Shown here in pieces: positions 53,618 through 62,146 of a stretch of 64,000 nt of DNA. The notes under the pieces were generated by a model. That model had not been told where the DNA came from and made no database searches. It worked only from the letters and a program-made list of their open reading frames with translations. The stretch comes from Pseudoduganella lurida (GTDB lineage: Bacteria; Pseudomonadota; Gammaproteobacteria; Burkholderiales; Burkholderiaceae_D), in the NCBI RefSeq assembly GCF_007830455.1, contig NZ_VLLB01000003.1:558001-622000 (forward strand), read 5' to 3'. Made by a program: the position numbers and the translations under genes. Within the stretch, counting starts at the first letter, position 1; each line of letters opens with the position of its first letter.

Positions 53618-53714
53618 GTGAAACGCTCCTCGCTTGGCGAAAAACGCATCAGGGCAAAGCGAATACGCGTGCACCCATGCGGCAGCGATGCTGCAAGGGC
53701 AGGCACGTACAACG

Positions 53715-53858
53715 CACATCTTCTTTCATCCGGACTATACCGTCGGCCCTGGCCTCGCACCAGGTCTGCTGACCTTCCGGCGGAACCGGAAGCGCTCGCG
53801 GGCTCGGCCCGCAGTGCAGGCCATACCGCCGGTGGGGAATCGCACCCCGCCCCGAAGA
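53715..53858 (-). ncRNA. FMN riboswitch (RFN element) upstream of ribB
   Basis: Read on the minus strand, the segment starts with CTTCGGGGCGGGGTGCGATT and continues with CCCCACCGGCGGTATGGC, a central arm with GCCCGCGAGC, then CAGCAGACCTGGTGCGAGGC, CAGGGCCGACGGTATAGTCC and GGATGAAAGAAGATG. All five conserved blocks of the RFN element are present in order. It ends about 98 bp before the ribB start, leaving room for an expression platform. It predicts repression of ribB by flavin mononucleotide. Confidence 0.95.
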
Positions 53859-53882
53859 CGTAATGATTAAAAAAGTACTGTT

Positions 53883-53908
53883 AAAAAAAGCCGCCGCGCG
53901 AACGCGGC
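53883..53908 (-). terminator. Terminator-like hairpin just upstream of the FMN riboswitch
   Basis: On the minus strand GCCGCG-TTCG-CGCGGC forms a 6-bp stem with a TTCG loop, followed by GGC and TTTTTTT. It is located 25-50 bases before the 5' end of the riboswitch, between the divergent ribB and M16 genes. A TACAAT hexamer lies 10-15 bp further upstream on the same strand (53918-53923). Why a terminator should precede the riboswitch is unclear. Confidence 0.6.
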
Positions 53909-53981
53909 AGCCGGACGATTGTAGCAGAGGCGGCGGATTCTGGTATGGTGGGGCCATCGCCCACTGACCCCTCATCGCTCC

Positions 53982-56888
53982 ATGAAGTTCAGTACCTTTC
54001 GACTCGCCACCGCCACCGCTGCCGCGCTGCTGAGCGCCTCGCTGATGATCCAGACTACCCTTGCCGCGCCGCTGTCCTCGGCGCTGCCCGCGCCCGGCGA
54101 CATCCTGCCCGTCGCGCCCCATGTGAAGGTCGGCAAGCTGCCCAACGGGCTGACCTACTACATCCACCGCAATGCCCGCCCCGAGAAGAAGGTCGAGCTG
54201 CGCCTGGTGGTCAAAGCCGGCTCGATCCTGGAGGACGACGACCAGCAGGGCCTGGCCCACTTCACCGAACACATGGCCTTCAACGGCTCCACCAACTTCA
54301 AGCGCCACGAACTGGTGTCGTACCTGCAGTCGATCGGCGTGAAGTTCGGCCGCGACCTGAATGCCTACACCTCGTTCGACGAAACGGTGTACATGCTGCC
54401 GATTCCCACCGAATCGAAGGAAGCCGTGGAGAAGGGCTTCCTGGTATTGCAGGACTGGGCCGGCGGCCTGACGTTCAACGAGGCGGACATCGACAGCGAA
54501 CGGGGCATCGTGCTCGAGGAACTCCGGCTCGGCAAGGGTGCCAACGACCGCATGAACCAGCTGCTGTACCCGAAGCTGTTCAACGGTTCGCGCTATGCGC
54601 AGCGCCTGCCGATCGGCAAGGCCGACGTGCTGCGCACCTTCAAGCCGGAAGCCCTGAAGCGCTTCTATCGCGACTGGTACCGGCCCGACCTGATGGCCGT
54701 CATCGTGGTCGGCGACATCGATCCGGCCGAGGCGGAACGGCAGATCCGCGCGCACTTCGGCCAGCTGAAGAACCCTGAGAACCCGCGGCCGCGCGAGTAT
54801 GCCGTGATCCCCGAACGCAAGACCTCCGAAGGCCTGGTGGTGTCGGACCGCGAAGCGCCGTCCGACGTACTGCTGATCCGCTATCCGATCGTGCCGCATC
54901 CGGAAGATCCCACCTATGCCGGCTACCGCCGCGACCTGGTGGAGCGGCTGTACGGCATGATGCTCAGCCAGCGCATGATGGAACTGACGCAGCAGGCCGA
55001 CCCGCCGTTCATCCAGGGCGGCAGCAATATGGGCAAGGTGGTGCGCGGCTACCGCTCCTTCTCGGCGTCCGCGCTGCTCGGCAAGGGCGGTCCGATCCCG
55101 GCCATCAACGCGCTGGTGCAGGAAGACGAGCGGGCGCGCCGGTTCGGCTTCACGGCCTCGGAGCTGGAGCGCGCGAAGAAGACGGTACTGCGCAACTACG
55201 AGCGCATGTACGCGGAGCGCGACAAATCGGATTCCGGCGGTTTCGCCGCCGAATACCTCCGCAACTTCCTGGAAGGCGAGCCGCTGCCCGGCATCGAGAA
55301 CGAGTACGCGTATGCGCAGGCGCTGGTGCCCGGCATCACGCTGGACGAAGTCAATGCCGCCGTGCGGGCCGCCATTCCATCGGACGACAAGAAGCTCGTG
55401 ATCCTGATGGGGAACCTGAAGGAGGGCGTACGGCCCGCGCCGGCCGAGCTGCTGGCCGCCGTCGATAAGGCCAGAGACACCGCGATCACCGCGCGCGCCG
55501 AAAAGACCTATGCGACGAAGCTGCTGGAGCAGCCGCCGGCCGCCGGCAGCATCGTGGCCGAGCAGCGCAACGCAGCCCTGGGCGTGACGGAGCTGACGCT
55601 GTCGAACGGCGTGAAGGTGATGCTGAAACCGACCGACTTCCGCAACGACCAGGTCCTGATGAGCGCCGTGCGCTTCGGCGGCCAGTCGCTGTATGGCGAT
55701 GCGGACATCTACAACGCCCGCTATGCCAGTCCGCTGGCGGCGCGCATGGGCGTGCTGGATTATTCGCCCACCGACCTGCAGAAGATCCTGGCCGGCAGCA
55801 GCGTGACGGCCGGCGTGTCGCTTGGCGAGGTGACGGAAGGCGTGGCCGGCAGCGCCGGCAGCGCCGATATCGAGACGCTGCTGCAGCTGACGTATGCGCA
55901 GTTCACGCGGCCGCGGCGCGACGAAGTGCTGTTCAACTCCTTCATCGCCCGCGAGCGGGATGCCGCGCGCAACGCGCTGATGCGGCCGGAAGCGGCGTTT
56001 GCCGATACCGTGCGCGCCACCGTATTCGGCAACCATCCGCGCGTGGCGCGCGCACCGCGGCCGGAGGACTTCGACAAGGTGGGCCTGGATCGCGCGCAGC
56101 AGATCTACCGCGAACGCTTCCACAGCGCCAAGGGACTGGTGTTCTTCTTCGTCGGCAGTTTCGAGGTGGCGAAGATCAAGCCGCTGCTGGCCACTTACCT
56201 CGCCGCGCTGCCCGCCGACGACATCCCGGTGGACTTCCGCGACCTGGGCGTGCGGCCGGTGCGCGGGGTGGTGAGGAAGGACGTGCGGCGCGGCGCGGAG
56301 CAGAAGAGTTCCGTGTCGATCACCTTCACGGGACCGGCGCAGTACTCGCAGGCCAGCCAGCTGCGCGCCCAGGCGCTCATCGAAGTATTGAACCTCAAGC
56401 TCACCGAAGTGCTGCGCGAACAGCAGGGCCTGATCTACGGCGGCGGCGCCAGTGGTGGTATCGCCAAGCTGCCCTACGAGAATTACTCCATCGGCCTGGG
56501 CCTGCCATGCGGTCCCGAGAACGTCGACAAGGTGATCGCCGCGGCGTTTGCCGAGATCCGCAAGCTGCAGGAACACGGGCCGGAGGCGGCCGACCTGGCC
56601 AAGGTGAAGCAGAACTGGATCACCACCTACCGCCGCAGCCTGCGCGAGAACGGCTACTGGATGAGCAACCTGCAGGGCGCCTACGTCAATGGCGTCGCGC
56701 CGGAATCGATCCTCGACTTCGAGGCGCGCGTGGCGGCGGTCGGCGCGGCCGACCTGCAGGCCGCGGCGAAGCAGTACTTCGACTTCGGCAATTACGTGCA
56801 GGTGGTGCTGTACCCGGAAGCGAAAGCGGGTAAGGATGTGAAGGAAGCAAAGGAAGGAAAGGACATGGCGGCGGCTCCCGGCGCATAG
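53982..56888 (+). CDS. M16-family zinc metalloprotease (pitrilysin type), exported
   Basis: A 968-residue peptidase with a signal peptide (about 1-28, cleavage near LAA-APL). The inverted zinc motif HFTEH lies at 93-97 (His93, Glu96, His97) in GLAHFTEHMAFNGS, and Glu173 in SERGIVLEEL is the probable third ligand. Two M16 halves are visible, the second (about 490-950) lacking the HxxEH motif, as in pitrilysins. Features such as LNAYTSFDETVYMLPIP and YRPDLMAVIVVGDID match the family. Expected to degrade peptides in the periplasm. It stands opposite ribB, with the SRPBCC gene 84 bp downstream. Confidence 0.94.
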   Translation: MKFSTFRLATATAAALLSASLMIQTTLAAPLSSALPAPGDILPVAPHVKVGKLPNGLTYYIHRNARPEKKVELRLVVKAGSILEDDDQQGLAHFTEHMAFNGSTNFKRHELVSYLQSIGVKFGRDLNAYTSFDETVYMLPIPTESKEAVEKGFLVLQDWAGGLTFNEADIDSERGIVLEELRLGKGANDRMNQLLYPKLFNGSRYAQRLPIGKADVLRTFKPEALKRFYRDWYRPDLMAVIVVGDIDPAEAERQIRAHFGQLKNPENPRPREYAVIPERKTSEGLVVSDREAPSDVLLIRYPIVPHPEDPTYAGYRRDLVERLYGMMLSQRMMELTQQADPPFIQGGSNMGKVVRGYRSFSASALLGKGGPIPAINALVQEDERARRFGFTASELERAKKTVLRNYERMYAERDKSDSGGFAAEYLRNFLEGEPLPGIENEYAYAQALVPGITLDEVNAAVRAAIPSDDKKLVILMGNLKEGVRPAPAELLAAVDKARDTAITARAEKTYATKLLEQPPAAGSIVAEQRNAALGVTELTLSNGVKVMLKPTDFRNDQVLMSAVRFGGQSLYGDADIYNARYASPLAARMGVLDYSPTDLQKILAGSSVTAGVSLGEVTEGVAGSAGSADIETLLQLTYAQFTRPRRDEVLFNSFIARERDAARNALMRPEAAFADTVRATVFGNHPRVARAPRPEDFDKVGLDRAQQIYRERFHSAKGLVFFFVGSFEVAKIKPLLATYLAALPADDIPVDFRDLGVRPVRGVVRKDVRRGAEQKSSVSITFTGPAQYSQASQLRAQALIEVLNLKLTEVLREQQGLIYGGGASGGIAKLPYENYSIGLGLPCGPENVDKVIAAAFAEIRKLQEHGPEAADLAKVKQNWITTYRRSLRENGYWMSNLQGAYVNGVAPESILDFEARVAAVGAADLQAAAKQYFDFGNYVQVVLYPEAKAGKDVKEAKEGKDMAAAPGA

Positions 56889-56972
56889 GCAAGCGAGGGC
56901 CGCCAGGGCATCCTGTCGTGCGGCACGCGCCAATCATTATGCTAGCCTTGGCGGACAACGAAGGAGACCGTC

Positions 56973-57545
56973 ATGTTGAAAAGGATCGCGGCCGCGGCGC
57001 TCGTCATCGTCGCCGTCGTGGTGGGCCTGGCGCTGACGCAGCCCGACACGTTCCGGGTGCAGCGCAGCGTGGTGATCGCGGCGCCGCCGGCGCGGGTGTT
57101 CGCCTACCTGAACGACTTCCACCGGTGGCCCGCCTGGTCGCCGTGGGAGCAGCTCGATCCGGCGATGCGGCGTACCTATTCCGGCGCGGCGGCCGGGCAG
57201 GGCGCCACCTATGCGTTCAGCGGCAACCATGACGTGGGCGAAGGCCGCATGCAGATCGTGGAGAGCACGCCCGCCGTCCTGGTGGCCGTGCGCCTGCATT
57301 TCTACGAGCCGATCGACTCCGAAGGCGACACGCGCTTCGAGCTGCGGCCGCACGGCACCGGCACCGAGGTGACGTGGACGATGTCCGGCGACAGCCCGTT
57401 CCTGATCAGGGTGATGGGCGTCTTTTCCAGCATGGACAGCATGGTGGGTCCGGACTTCGAGGAAGGCCTGGCGCGGCTGAAGACAGCCGCGGAAAGGGAC
57501 ACGCCGACACCGGCACCGACCCCGGCGCAGACCCGGGCTCCGTAA
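56973..57545 (+). CDS. SRPBCC-family protein with N-terminal membrane anchor
   Basis: A 190-residue protein. AAGGAG is 8 bases before ATG at 56973. A hydrophobic N-terminus (about 5-22) could be an uncleaved anchor or signal. Residues about 28-170 form an SRPBCC (START/Bet v1-like) fold: VQRSVVIAAPPARVFAYLND, RWPAWSPWEQLDPAMRRTYS, and VTWTMSGDSPFLIRVMGVFS. Such proteins bind hydrophobic ligands in a deep pocket. The C-terminus is a Thr/Pro repeat (TPTPAPTPA). The stop codon TAA is part of the first unit of a tandem repeat. Confidence 0.82.
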   Translation: MLKRIAAAALVIVAVVVGLALTQPDTFRVQRSVVIAAPPARVFAYLNDFHRWPAWSPWEQLDPAMRRTYSGAAAGQGATYAFSGNHDVGEGRMQIVESTPAVLVAVRLHFYEPIDSEGDTRFELRPHGTGTEVTWTMSGDSPFLIRVMGVFSSMDSMVGPDFEEGLARLKTAAERDTPTPAPTPAQTRAP

Positions 57546-57680
57546 GGCTGCGGCTTGAAGCTGCTCCGTGAAGCTGCTCCGTGAAGCTGCTTCGTAGCTG
57601 CTCGGTAACCCTGCTCCGTAAAGCTGCTCCGTAAAGCTGCTCCGTAAAGCTGCTCTGTAACCCTGCTCTGTAAGCCTGCT
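57536..57680. repeat. 13-bp tandem repeat that begins with the SRPBCC stop codon and ends at the diguanylate cyclase stop
   Basis: About ten units of GCTGCTCCGTAAA/GCTGCTCCGTGAA fill 57560-57680, some slightly longer (TAACC variants). The SRPBCC gene itself ends GGGCTCCGTAAGGCTG, so its TAA stop reads like a unit of the array; the convergent cyclase gene stop lies at 57682. Hence the whole 136-bp convergent gap is repeat. Confidence 0.85.
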
Positions 57681-57681
57681 T

Positions 57682-59031
57682 CTAGCGCACGCCGGATGCC
57701 CCGCTGGTGCGCGTGGCGCAGATCTGGTTGCGGCCATCCTCCTTGGCCGAATACATGGCCCGGTCGGCCGCCACGAACAGCGTTTCGGTGATGTCGAGCT
57801 GCTGAGGATACGCCGTCGCCACGCCGATGCTGACCGTGATCCACGGGCTGGTGGGCGATTTCGGATGCGGCAGCCGCAGCGCCTCGACATGCGCGCGGAT
57901 CGCCTCGGCCAGGCCGGTGGCCGCTTCCAGGTCCGTCTCGGCAAACAGCAGCACGAACTCCTCGCCCCCGTAGCGCGCCGCCAGGTCGGTGCCGCGCAGC
58001 GCATGGGTGGCGATCGCGCCGGCCACCTGCTGCAGGCAGATGTCGCCGGCAGCATGGCCCAGCGAGTCGTTGTACAGCTTGAAGTGGTCCACGTCCAGCA
58101 GCACCAGCGACAGCGGCGCGCCGGTGCGCGTGGCGCGCTGCCATTCCTTTTCCAGGAAGCTGTCGAAGTGGCGCCGGTTGGCGATCTTGGTGAGCGGATC
58201 GACCATCGCCGCGCGCTGCAGCGCATCCTCGGAGAGCTTGTGGTGCGTGATGTCGTGCAGCAGGCCGATGAACAGGGGCTGGCGCAGGAACATGGGCGTG
58301 AGCGTCAGGTCCATGCACACCGAGTTGCCGTTGCGGTGGCGGATGATCACCTCGCGCGTGCCGTGGCTGTGCGCGGTGGCGGGATTGGCGGCGTGGCGGG
58401 CAAAGTAGTCCAGGTACTCCTGTGCCACCAGGGGATTGAGCAGGTCGCCGATGTAGCGGCCGGACAGCTGGTCGGCCTGGTAGCCCAGGTACTGGTCGCA
58501 GGCCGGATTGGTGAACTGGATGCGGCCGCTCGCTTCGATGATCAACAGGCCTTCGGCCATGCTGTTGACGATGGTGCGCAGCCGTTCCGCCTGTTCCTGC
58601 TGGGTTTCGCTGCTGGCGCGGATCTGCAGCTGGGCGCGCACGCGGGCGCACACTTCGGCCATGCGCAGCGGCTTGCCGATGTAGTCGACGGCGCCCAGGT
58701 CGAAACCGGCCACCACGTCTTCCGCCTCGGTGCGGGCGCTCATGAAGATGACGGGAATGCGCTGCGTGACGGGATGGGCCTTGAGCAGGCGGCAGGCCTC
58801 GAAGCCGTCCATGTCCGGCATCACGATGTCCATCAGGATGAGGTCCGGGTGGACACGCTGCGCCAGCTGCAGCGCGCGCTCGCCGGAATTGGCCACGAAG
58901 GTCTGGTAGCCCTGTTCGACCATCTGTGTCCGCAGCGCCGCGAGATTGTCGGGTGCGTCGTCCACGATCAGGATCGCGGGATCGCGCAGTCCGGTAGGAC
59001 CGAAGGCGGCCGCGCTTTCGCGTAGATTCAT
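57682..59031 (-). CDS. Response regulator with PAS and GGDEF domains (diguanylate cyclase)
   Basis: A 449-residue signalling protein that would make cyclic di-GMP. The receiver domain (about 18-135) has VDD, phospho-acceptor Asp68 in LILMDIVMPDMDG and Lys120 in YIGKPLR. A PAS domain follows at about 150-265 (IVNSMAEGLLIIEASGRIQF, LLHDITHHKLSEDAL). The GGDEF domain (about 275-440) has intact active site GGEEF (355-359) and an I-site RGTD (346-349) five residues before it, implying product inhibition. No neighbouring kinase is seen. The stop codon touches a tandem repeat. Confidence 0.95.
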   Translation of the reverse strand: MNLRESAAAFGPTGLRDPAILIVDDAPDNLAALRTQMVEQGYQTFVANSGERALQLAQRVHPDLILMDIVMPDMDGFEACRLLKAHPVTQRIPVIFMSARTEAEDVVAGFDLGAVDYIGKPLRMAEVCARVRAQLQIRASSETQQEQAERLRTIVNSMAEGLLIIEASGRIQFTNPACDQYLGYQADQLSGRYIGDLLNPLVAQEYLDYFARHAANPATAHSHGTREVIIRHRNGNSVCMDLTLTPMFLRQPLFIGLLHDITHHKLSEDALQRAAMVDPLTKIANRRHFDSFLEKEWQRATRTGAPLSLVLLDVDHFKLYNDSLGHAAGDICLQQVAGAIATHALRGTDLAARYGGEEFVLLFAETDLEAATGLAEAIRAHVEALRLPHPKSPTSPWITVSIGVATAYPQQLDITETLFVAADRAMYSAKEDGRNQICATRTSGASGVR

Positions 59032-59174
59032 GCTGGCTCGTTCAGAATGTCTGGTTCTTGATAATACTCCTGGGAAAGTCTAATTTGTTGCAAGTCATCT
59101 TTTATTTGGTGAAAAAGATACGCTTCGCGCCACGGGGGCGTAGCGGTTTTTCCGGAACTGCGGACTTTGCATGG

Positions 59175-59211
59175 CAAAAGAGCCTGCGCCGCCGAAGCGG
59201 GGCAGGCTCTT
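59175..59211 (-). terminator. Terminator for the leftward aminotransferase gene
   Basis: AAGAGCCTGC (59178-59187) pairs with GCAGGCTCTT (59202-59211) across a 14-base loop. On the minus strand the stem is followed by TTTTGCC. It is 18-54 bp past the aminotransferase stop codon. Confidence 0.8.
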
Positions 59212-59228
59212 GCATGGCAGGCGAACGC

Positions 59229-60422
59229 TTACATGCGCGCGCTGATCAGGCGGCCCAGCACGGACACGCCGTGGCGGATGCGCTCCGGCGGCACCGTCAC
59301 GAACGACAGGCGCAGCGTGTTGGTCAGCGGATCGGTGGCGTAGAACGGCGCGCCCGGCACGAAGGCGACCTTCTCCTTGATCGCGGCATCGAGCAGCTCG
59401 ACGGCGTTGATGTGCTGCGGCAGCGTGACCCAGATGAACATGCCGCCCTGCGGCCTGGTCCACTTCACGCCGGACGGGAAGAACTCGGCCAGCGCATCGA
59501 GCATCGCCTGGCACTGCTTGCCGTACAGGTCGCGGATGGTGGGGATGTGCTGGTCCAGGAAGCCGTCCTTGACCACTTCATGCACGACCATCTGCGTGAG
59601 CTGCGCGGTGTGCAGGTCGGCGGCCTGCTTGGCCAGTTCCAGGCGGCGCACCAGCGGCTGCGGCGCGACGACATAGCCAAGGCGGATGCCCGGCGTGAGC
59701 ACCTTCGAGAAGGAGCCCATGTAGATCACGCCGTCCGGGTTCATGGCCACCATCTTCGGCAGCGGATCGCCGTTGTACGACAGCGCGCCGTAGGGATCGT
59801 CCTCGATCAGCGGCAGGCCGAGGCGGGCGCAGGTTTCCACGAGCTCGTGGCGGCGTGCGATCGACAGCGTGCGGCCGGTCGGGTTCTGGAAGTTCGGCAG
59901 CGAGTACAGCAGGCGCGCGCCTTCCGCCACCGGCGCGATCGACGAAGGGATCAGGCCATCGTCGTCCGTCTGCACGGAGGCGAACTTCGGACCGTACACG
60001 GAGAATGCCTGCAGCGCGCCCAGGTAGCTGGGCGTCTCGACCAGCACGCGGTCGCCTTCGTTGATCAGCACCTTGCCCAGCAGGTCCAGCGCCTGCTGCG
60101 AGCCGGACACCATCAGCACCTGTTCCGGCACGATCTTCGCTCCGTCCTTCGAGAACGAATCGGCGATCCACTGGCGCAGCGGCATGTAGCCGTCCGTCGG
60201 GCCGTACTGCAGGGCCGTGTGGCCGCTGGTCGTCAGCACCTTGTCGAACGCCGCCTTCATCACGTCGACGGGGAAGGTGGCCGGCGACGGCAGGCCGCCC
60301 GCGAACGAGATGATCTCGGGCTGCTGCGTGATCTTCAGGATCTCGCGGATGGCCGAGCTTTGCAGGGCGGTGGCACGGTCGGAAAAACGCCACTGAAGCG
60401 GATTGGAATGGTCGATGGTCAT
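59229..60422 (-). CDS. PLP-dependent aminotransferase (2-aminoadipate/aromatic type, class I fold)
   Basis: A 397-residue class I/II aminotransferase, close to the ARO8/LysN/MocR-catalytic group. Features: ISFAGGLPSPATFPVDVMKA (about 38-57), QYGPTDGYMPLRQWI, SGSQQALDLLGKVLI, PNFQNPTGRTLS, EDDPYGALSY and the PLP-Lys in GSFSKVLTPGIRLGY. The typical RTGGMFIW-like PQGGMFIWVTLP follows. Substrate could be aromatic amino acids, kynurenine or 2-aminoadipate. It is 115 bp downstream of ridA and on the same strand as a threonine dehydratase-like gene, suggesting an amino-acid catabolic set. Confidence 0.9.
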   Translation of the reverse strand: MTIDHSNPLQWRFSDRATALQSSAIREILKITQQPEIISFAGGLPSPATFPVDVMKAAFDKVLTTSGHTALQYGPTDGYMPLRQWIADSFSKDGAKIVPEQVLMVSGSQQALDLLGKVLINEGDRVLVETPSYLGALQAFSVYGPKFASVQTDDDGLIPSSIAPVAEGARLLYSLPNFQNPTGRTLSIARRHELVETCARLGLPLIEDDPYGALSYNGDPLPKMVAMNPDGVIYMGSFSKVLTPGIRLGYVVAPQPLVRRLELAKQAADLHTAQLTQMVVHEVVKDGFLDQHIPTIRDLYGKQCQAMLDALAEFFPSGVKWTRPQGGMFIWVTLPQHINAVELLDAAIKEKVAFVPGAPFYATDPLTNTLRLSFVTVPPERIRHGVSVLGRLISARM

Positions 60423-60537
60423 GCGGCTCTCTCAGGAAAAATGCGGGCGGGGCCCGGCGAACAGGCGCGCTTGTGGCGGCCTTTTGAGGCGGCGTCCGGG
60501 TAGGCCGCCGCCGTGATTCGAAAACGGACGTTGAAGC

Positions 60538-60999
60538 TTATTTGATCTCGGCGATCAGTTCGATCTCCACGCAGGCGCCGCGCGGGATCTGCGCCACGCC
60601 GAACGCCGAGCGGGCATGCTTGCCGGCGTCGCCGAACACTTCGCCGATCAGTTCGGAGGCGCCATTGGTGACCAGGTGCTGGTCGGTGTAGTCCGGCGTG
60701 GAGTTCACCAGGCTCATCACCTTGACGATGCGCGTGACGCGGTTCAGGTCACCCCCGCAGGCTTCCTGCAGCGTGCCGAGCAGGTCGATGGCGATGGCGC
60801 GCGCGGCCTGCTGGCCTTCGGCCGTGTCGATGTCCTTGCCCAGCTGGCCGGCCCACACGGAACCGTCCGCCTTCTTGGCGATATGGCCGGAGAGGAACAC
60901 CAGGTTGCCCGTCTGGACGTACATGACATAGGCGGCGACGGGCGCGGCCGGCGGCGCCAGCGTGATATCGAGCGACTGCAGTTTTTCGTAGACGGACAT
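60538..60999 (-). CDS. RidA-family enamine/imine deaminase
   Basis: A 153-residue member of the RidA/YjgF/UK114 family (the longer YjgH-like subgroup). RidA proteins hydrolyse reactive 2-aminoacrylate and related enamines released by PLP enzymes. Sequence marks: FLSGHIAKKADG, QQAARAIAIDLLGTLQEACG, VTRIVKVMSLVNSTPDYTDQ, and the terminal HARSAFGVAQIPRGACVEIE in which the Arg before GACVEIE is the substrate-carboxylate ligand. The gene lies on the same strand as a threonine dehydratase-like gene and an aminotransferase, which are plausible enamine sources. Confidence 0.9.
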   Translation of the reverse strand: MSVYEKLQSLDITLAPPAAPVAAYVMYVQTGNLVFLSGHIAKKADGSVWAGQLGKDIDTAEGQQAARAIAIDLLGTLQEACGGDLNRVTRIVKVMSLVNSTPDYTDQHLVTNGASELIGEVFGDAGKHARSAFGVAQIPRGACVEIELIAEIK

Positions 61000-61095
61000 T
61001 GCATCTCCATTGTTGCGGTGGTGGCGGCGGAGGCCGGAAAGACCATTATTGTACGACCTGGCGCCGGCCCCGGGGCACCATCCACGGCTCAGTTC

Positions 61096-61219
61096 GTGTC
61101 ACATGGGGGCAGGCACCCTGACACGGTCTCTTCCATTCATCTGCCCACTTCGCGGCATGACGCCAGGACCATGATCACACTGCCGAGCTCGCGTCACGGT
61201 GCCTGACCCCATGTGACAC
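61096..61219. repeat. Inverted-repeat element with GTGTCACATGGGG arms
   Basis: Arms at 61096-61122 and 61193-61219 match in 25 of 27 positions (GTGTCACATGGGG, then N, then CAGGCACC and TGAC). The 70-bp interior has no gene. The size (124 bp) and terminal inverted repeats resemble a miniature inverted-repeat element or a REP-type doublet; GTGCCTGAC links it to other intergenic palindromes in the window. It sits between EamA and RidA genes. Confidence 0.8.
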
Positions 61220-61237
61220 GAGCTCGGCTGTTGATGT

Positions 61238-62146
61238 TCAGCGCTTCACCGCCATCCGGCGGCCCAGGGCGACGACGGCGATGACGGCCAGCGCGAAGGC
61301 GAGGTGGTCGGCCTGCAGCGGCTCGCCCAGCACCAGCGCGGCGCCGAGCAGCGACAGGAACGGCTGCAGCAGCTGTACCTGGCCGACGCGGGCCACGCCG
61401 CCGAGCGCCATGCCGCGGTACCAGAACACGAAGCCGATGAACATCGAGAACACGCCCAGGTAGGCGAAGCCGGTCCAGGCGGCGGGGCTCGCGGACGCCA
61501 GCGCGGCGCCGTGCTGCCAGGCCCGCCATGCCGTCAGGGGCAGCGACACGGGCAGCGCCAGCACGAGCGCCCAGCCGATCACCTGTTGTCCGCCCATCTG
61601 CTGCGCCAGCCGGCCGCCTTCCGCATAGCCGATGCCGGCAGCGGCCACGGCGGCCAGCATCAGCAGGTCCGCGGACTGCAAGGTGCCGCCGCTGTCGCGC
61701 AGCGCGAACGCGATTACCAGGCCCGATCCCGCCAGCGCCATGCACCAGAAGCCGGCCGAGGGCCGCTCGTGGCCGCGCAGCGCCGCACGCAGGGCGGTGG
61801 CCAGCGGCAGGATGCCGACCAGCACGGCGCCATGCGCCGCCGGCAGCGTGCGCATGGCGATGGAGGTCAGCAGCGGGAAGCCGATCACGCAGCCGGCCGC
61901 CACCAGTGCCAGGGCCGGCAGTGCGGCGCGCGGCGGCGGCGGCACCCGCGCCCAGCGCAGCCAGGCGAGGGACAGCAACGCGGCGACGACGGCGCGGCCG
62001 ACGGTGGCGAACAGCGGATCGATCTCCGCCACGGCAAGCCGCGTGAACGGCAGCGTGAGGCTGAAGATGGCCACGCCGGCCAGGCCCAGCAGCATGCCGG
62101 CCGTTTCGGCGGGCAGGGCGCCGGAGCGCGTGGCGAGCGTACTCAT
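61238..62146 (-). CDS. EamA/DMT-family metabolite exporter
   Basis: A 302-residue inner-membrane protein with ten hydrophobic segments in two EamA halves (about 15-140 and 158-295). ATG at 62146 overlaps the stop of the upstream dehydratase gene (ATGA). Family sequences are GLAGVAIFSLTLPFTRLAVA, VGILPLATALRAALRG and FSMFIGFVFWYRGMALGGVA, with RVGQVQLLQPFLSLLGAALV near the end. DMT exporters of this type export amino acids or related metabolites; coupling to a threonine dehydratase-like enzyme supports this. Confidence 0.92.
   Translation of the reverse strand: MSTLATRSGALPAETAGMLLGLAGVAIFSLTLPFTRLAVAEIDPLFATVGRAVVAALLSLAWLRWARVPPPPRAALPALALVAAGCVIGFPLLTSIAMRTLPAAHGAVLVGILPLATALRAALRGHERPSAGFWCMALAGSGLVIAFALRDSGGTLQSADLLMLAAVAAAGIGYAEGGRLAQQMGGQQVIGWALVLALPVSLPLTAWRAWQHGAALASASPAAWTGFAYLGVFSMFIGFVFWYRGMALGGVARVGQVQLLQPFLSLLGAALVLGEPLQADHLAFALAVIAVVALGRRMAVKR

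Noticed and set aside
53649..56933. A 1094-codon minus-strand frame opposite the M16 protease
   Set aside because: No domain, unlikely composition, and it overlaps the FMN riboswitch; the plus-strand protease is clear.
61096..61219. Insertion sequence
   Set aside because: Inverted repeats are present but the 70-bp interior has no transposase and no target duplication is evident; listed as a repeat element only.
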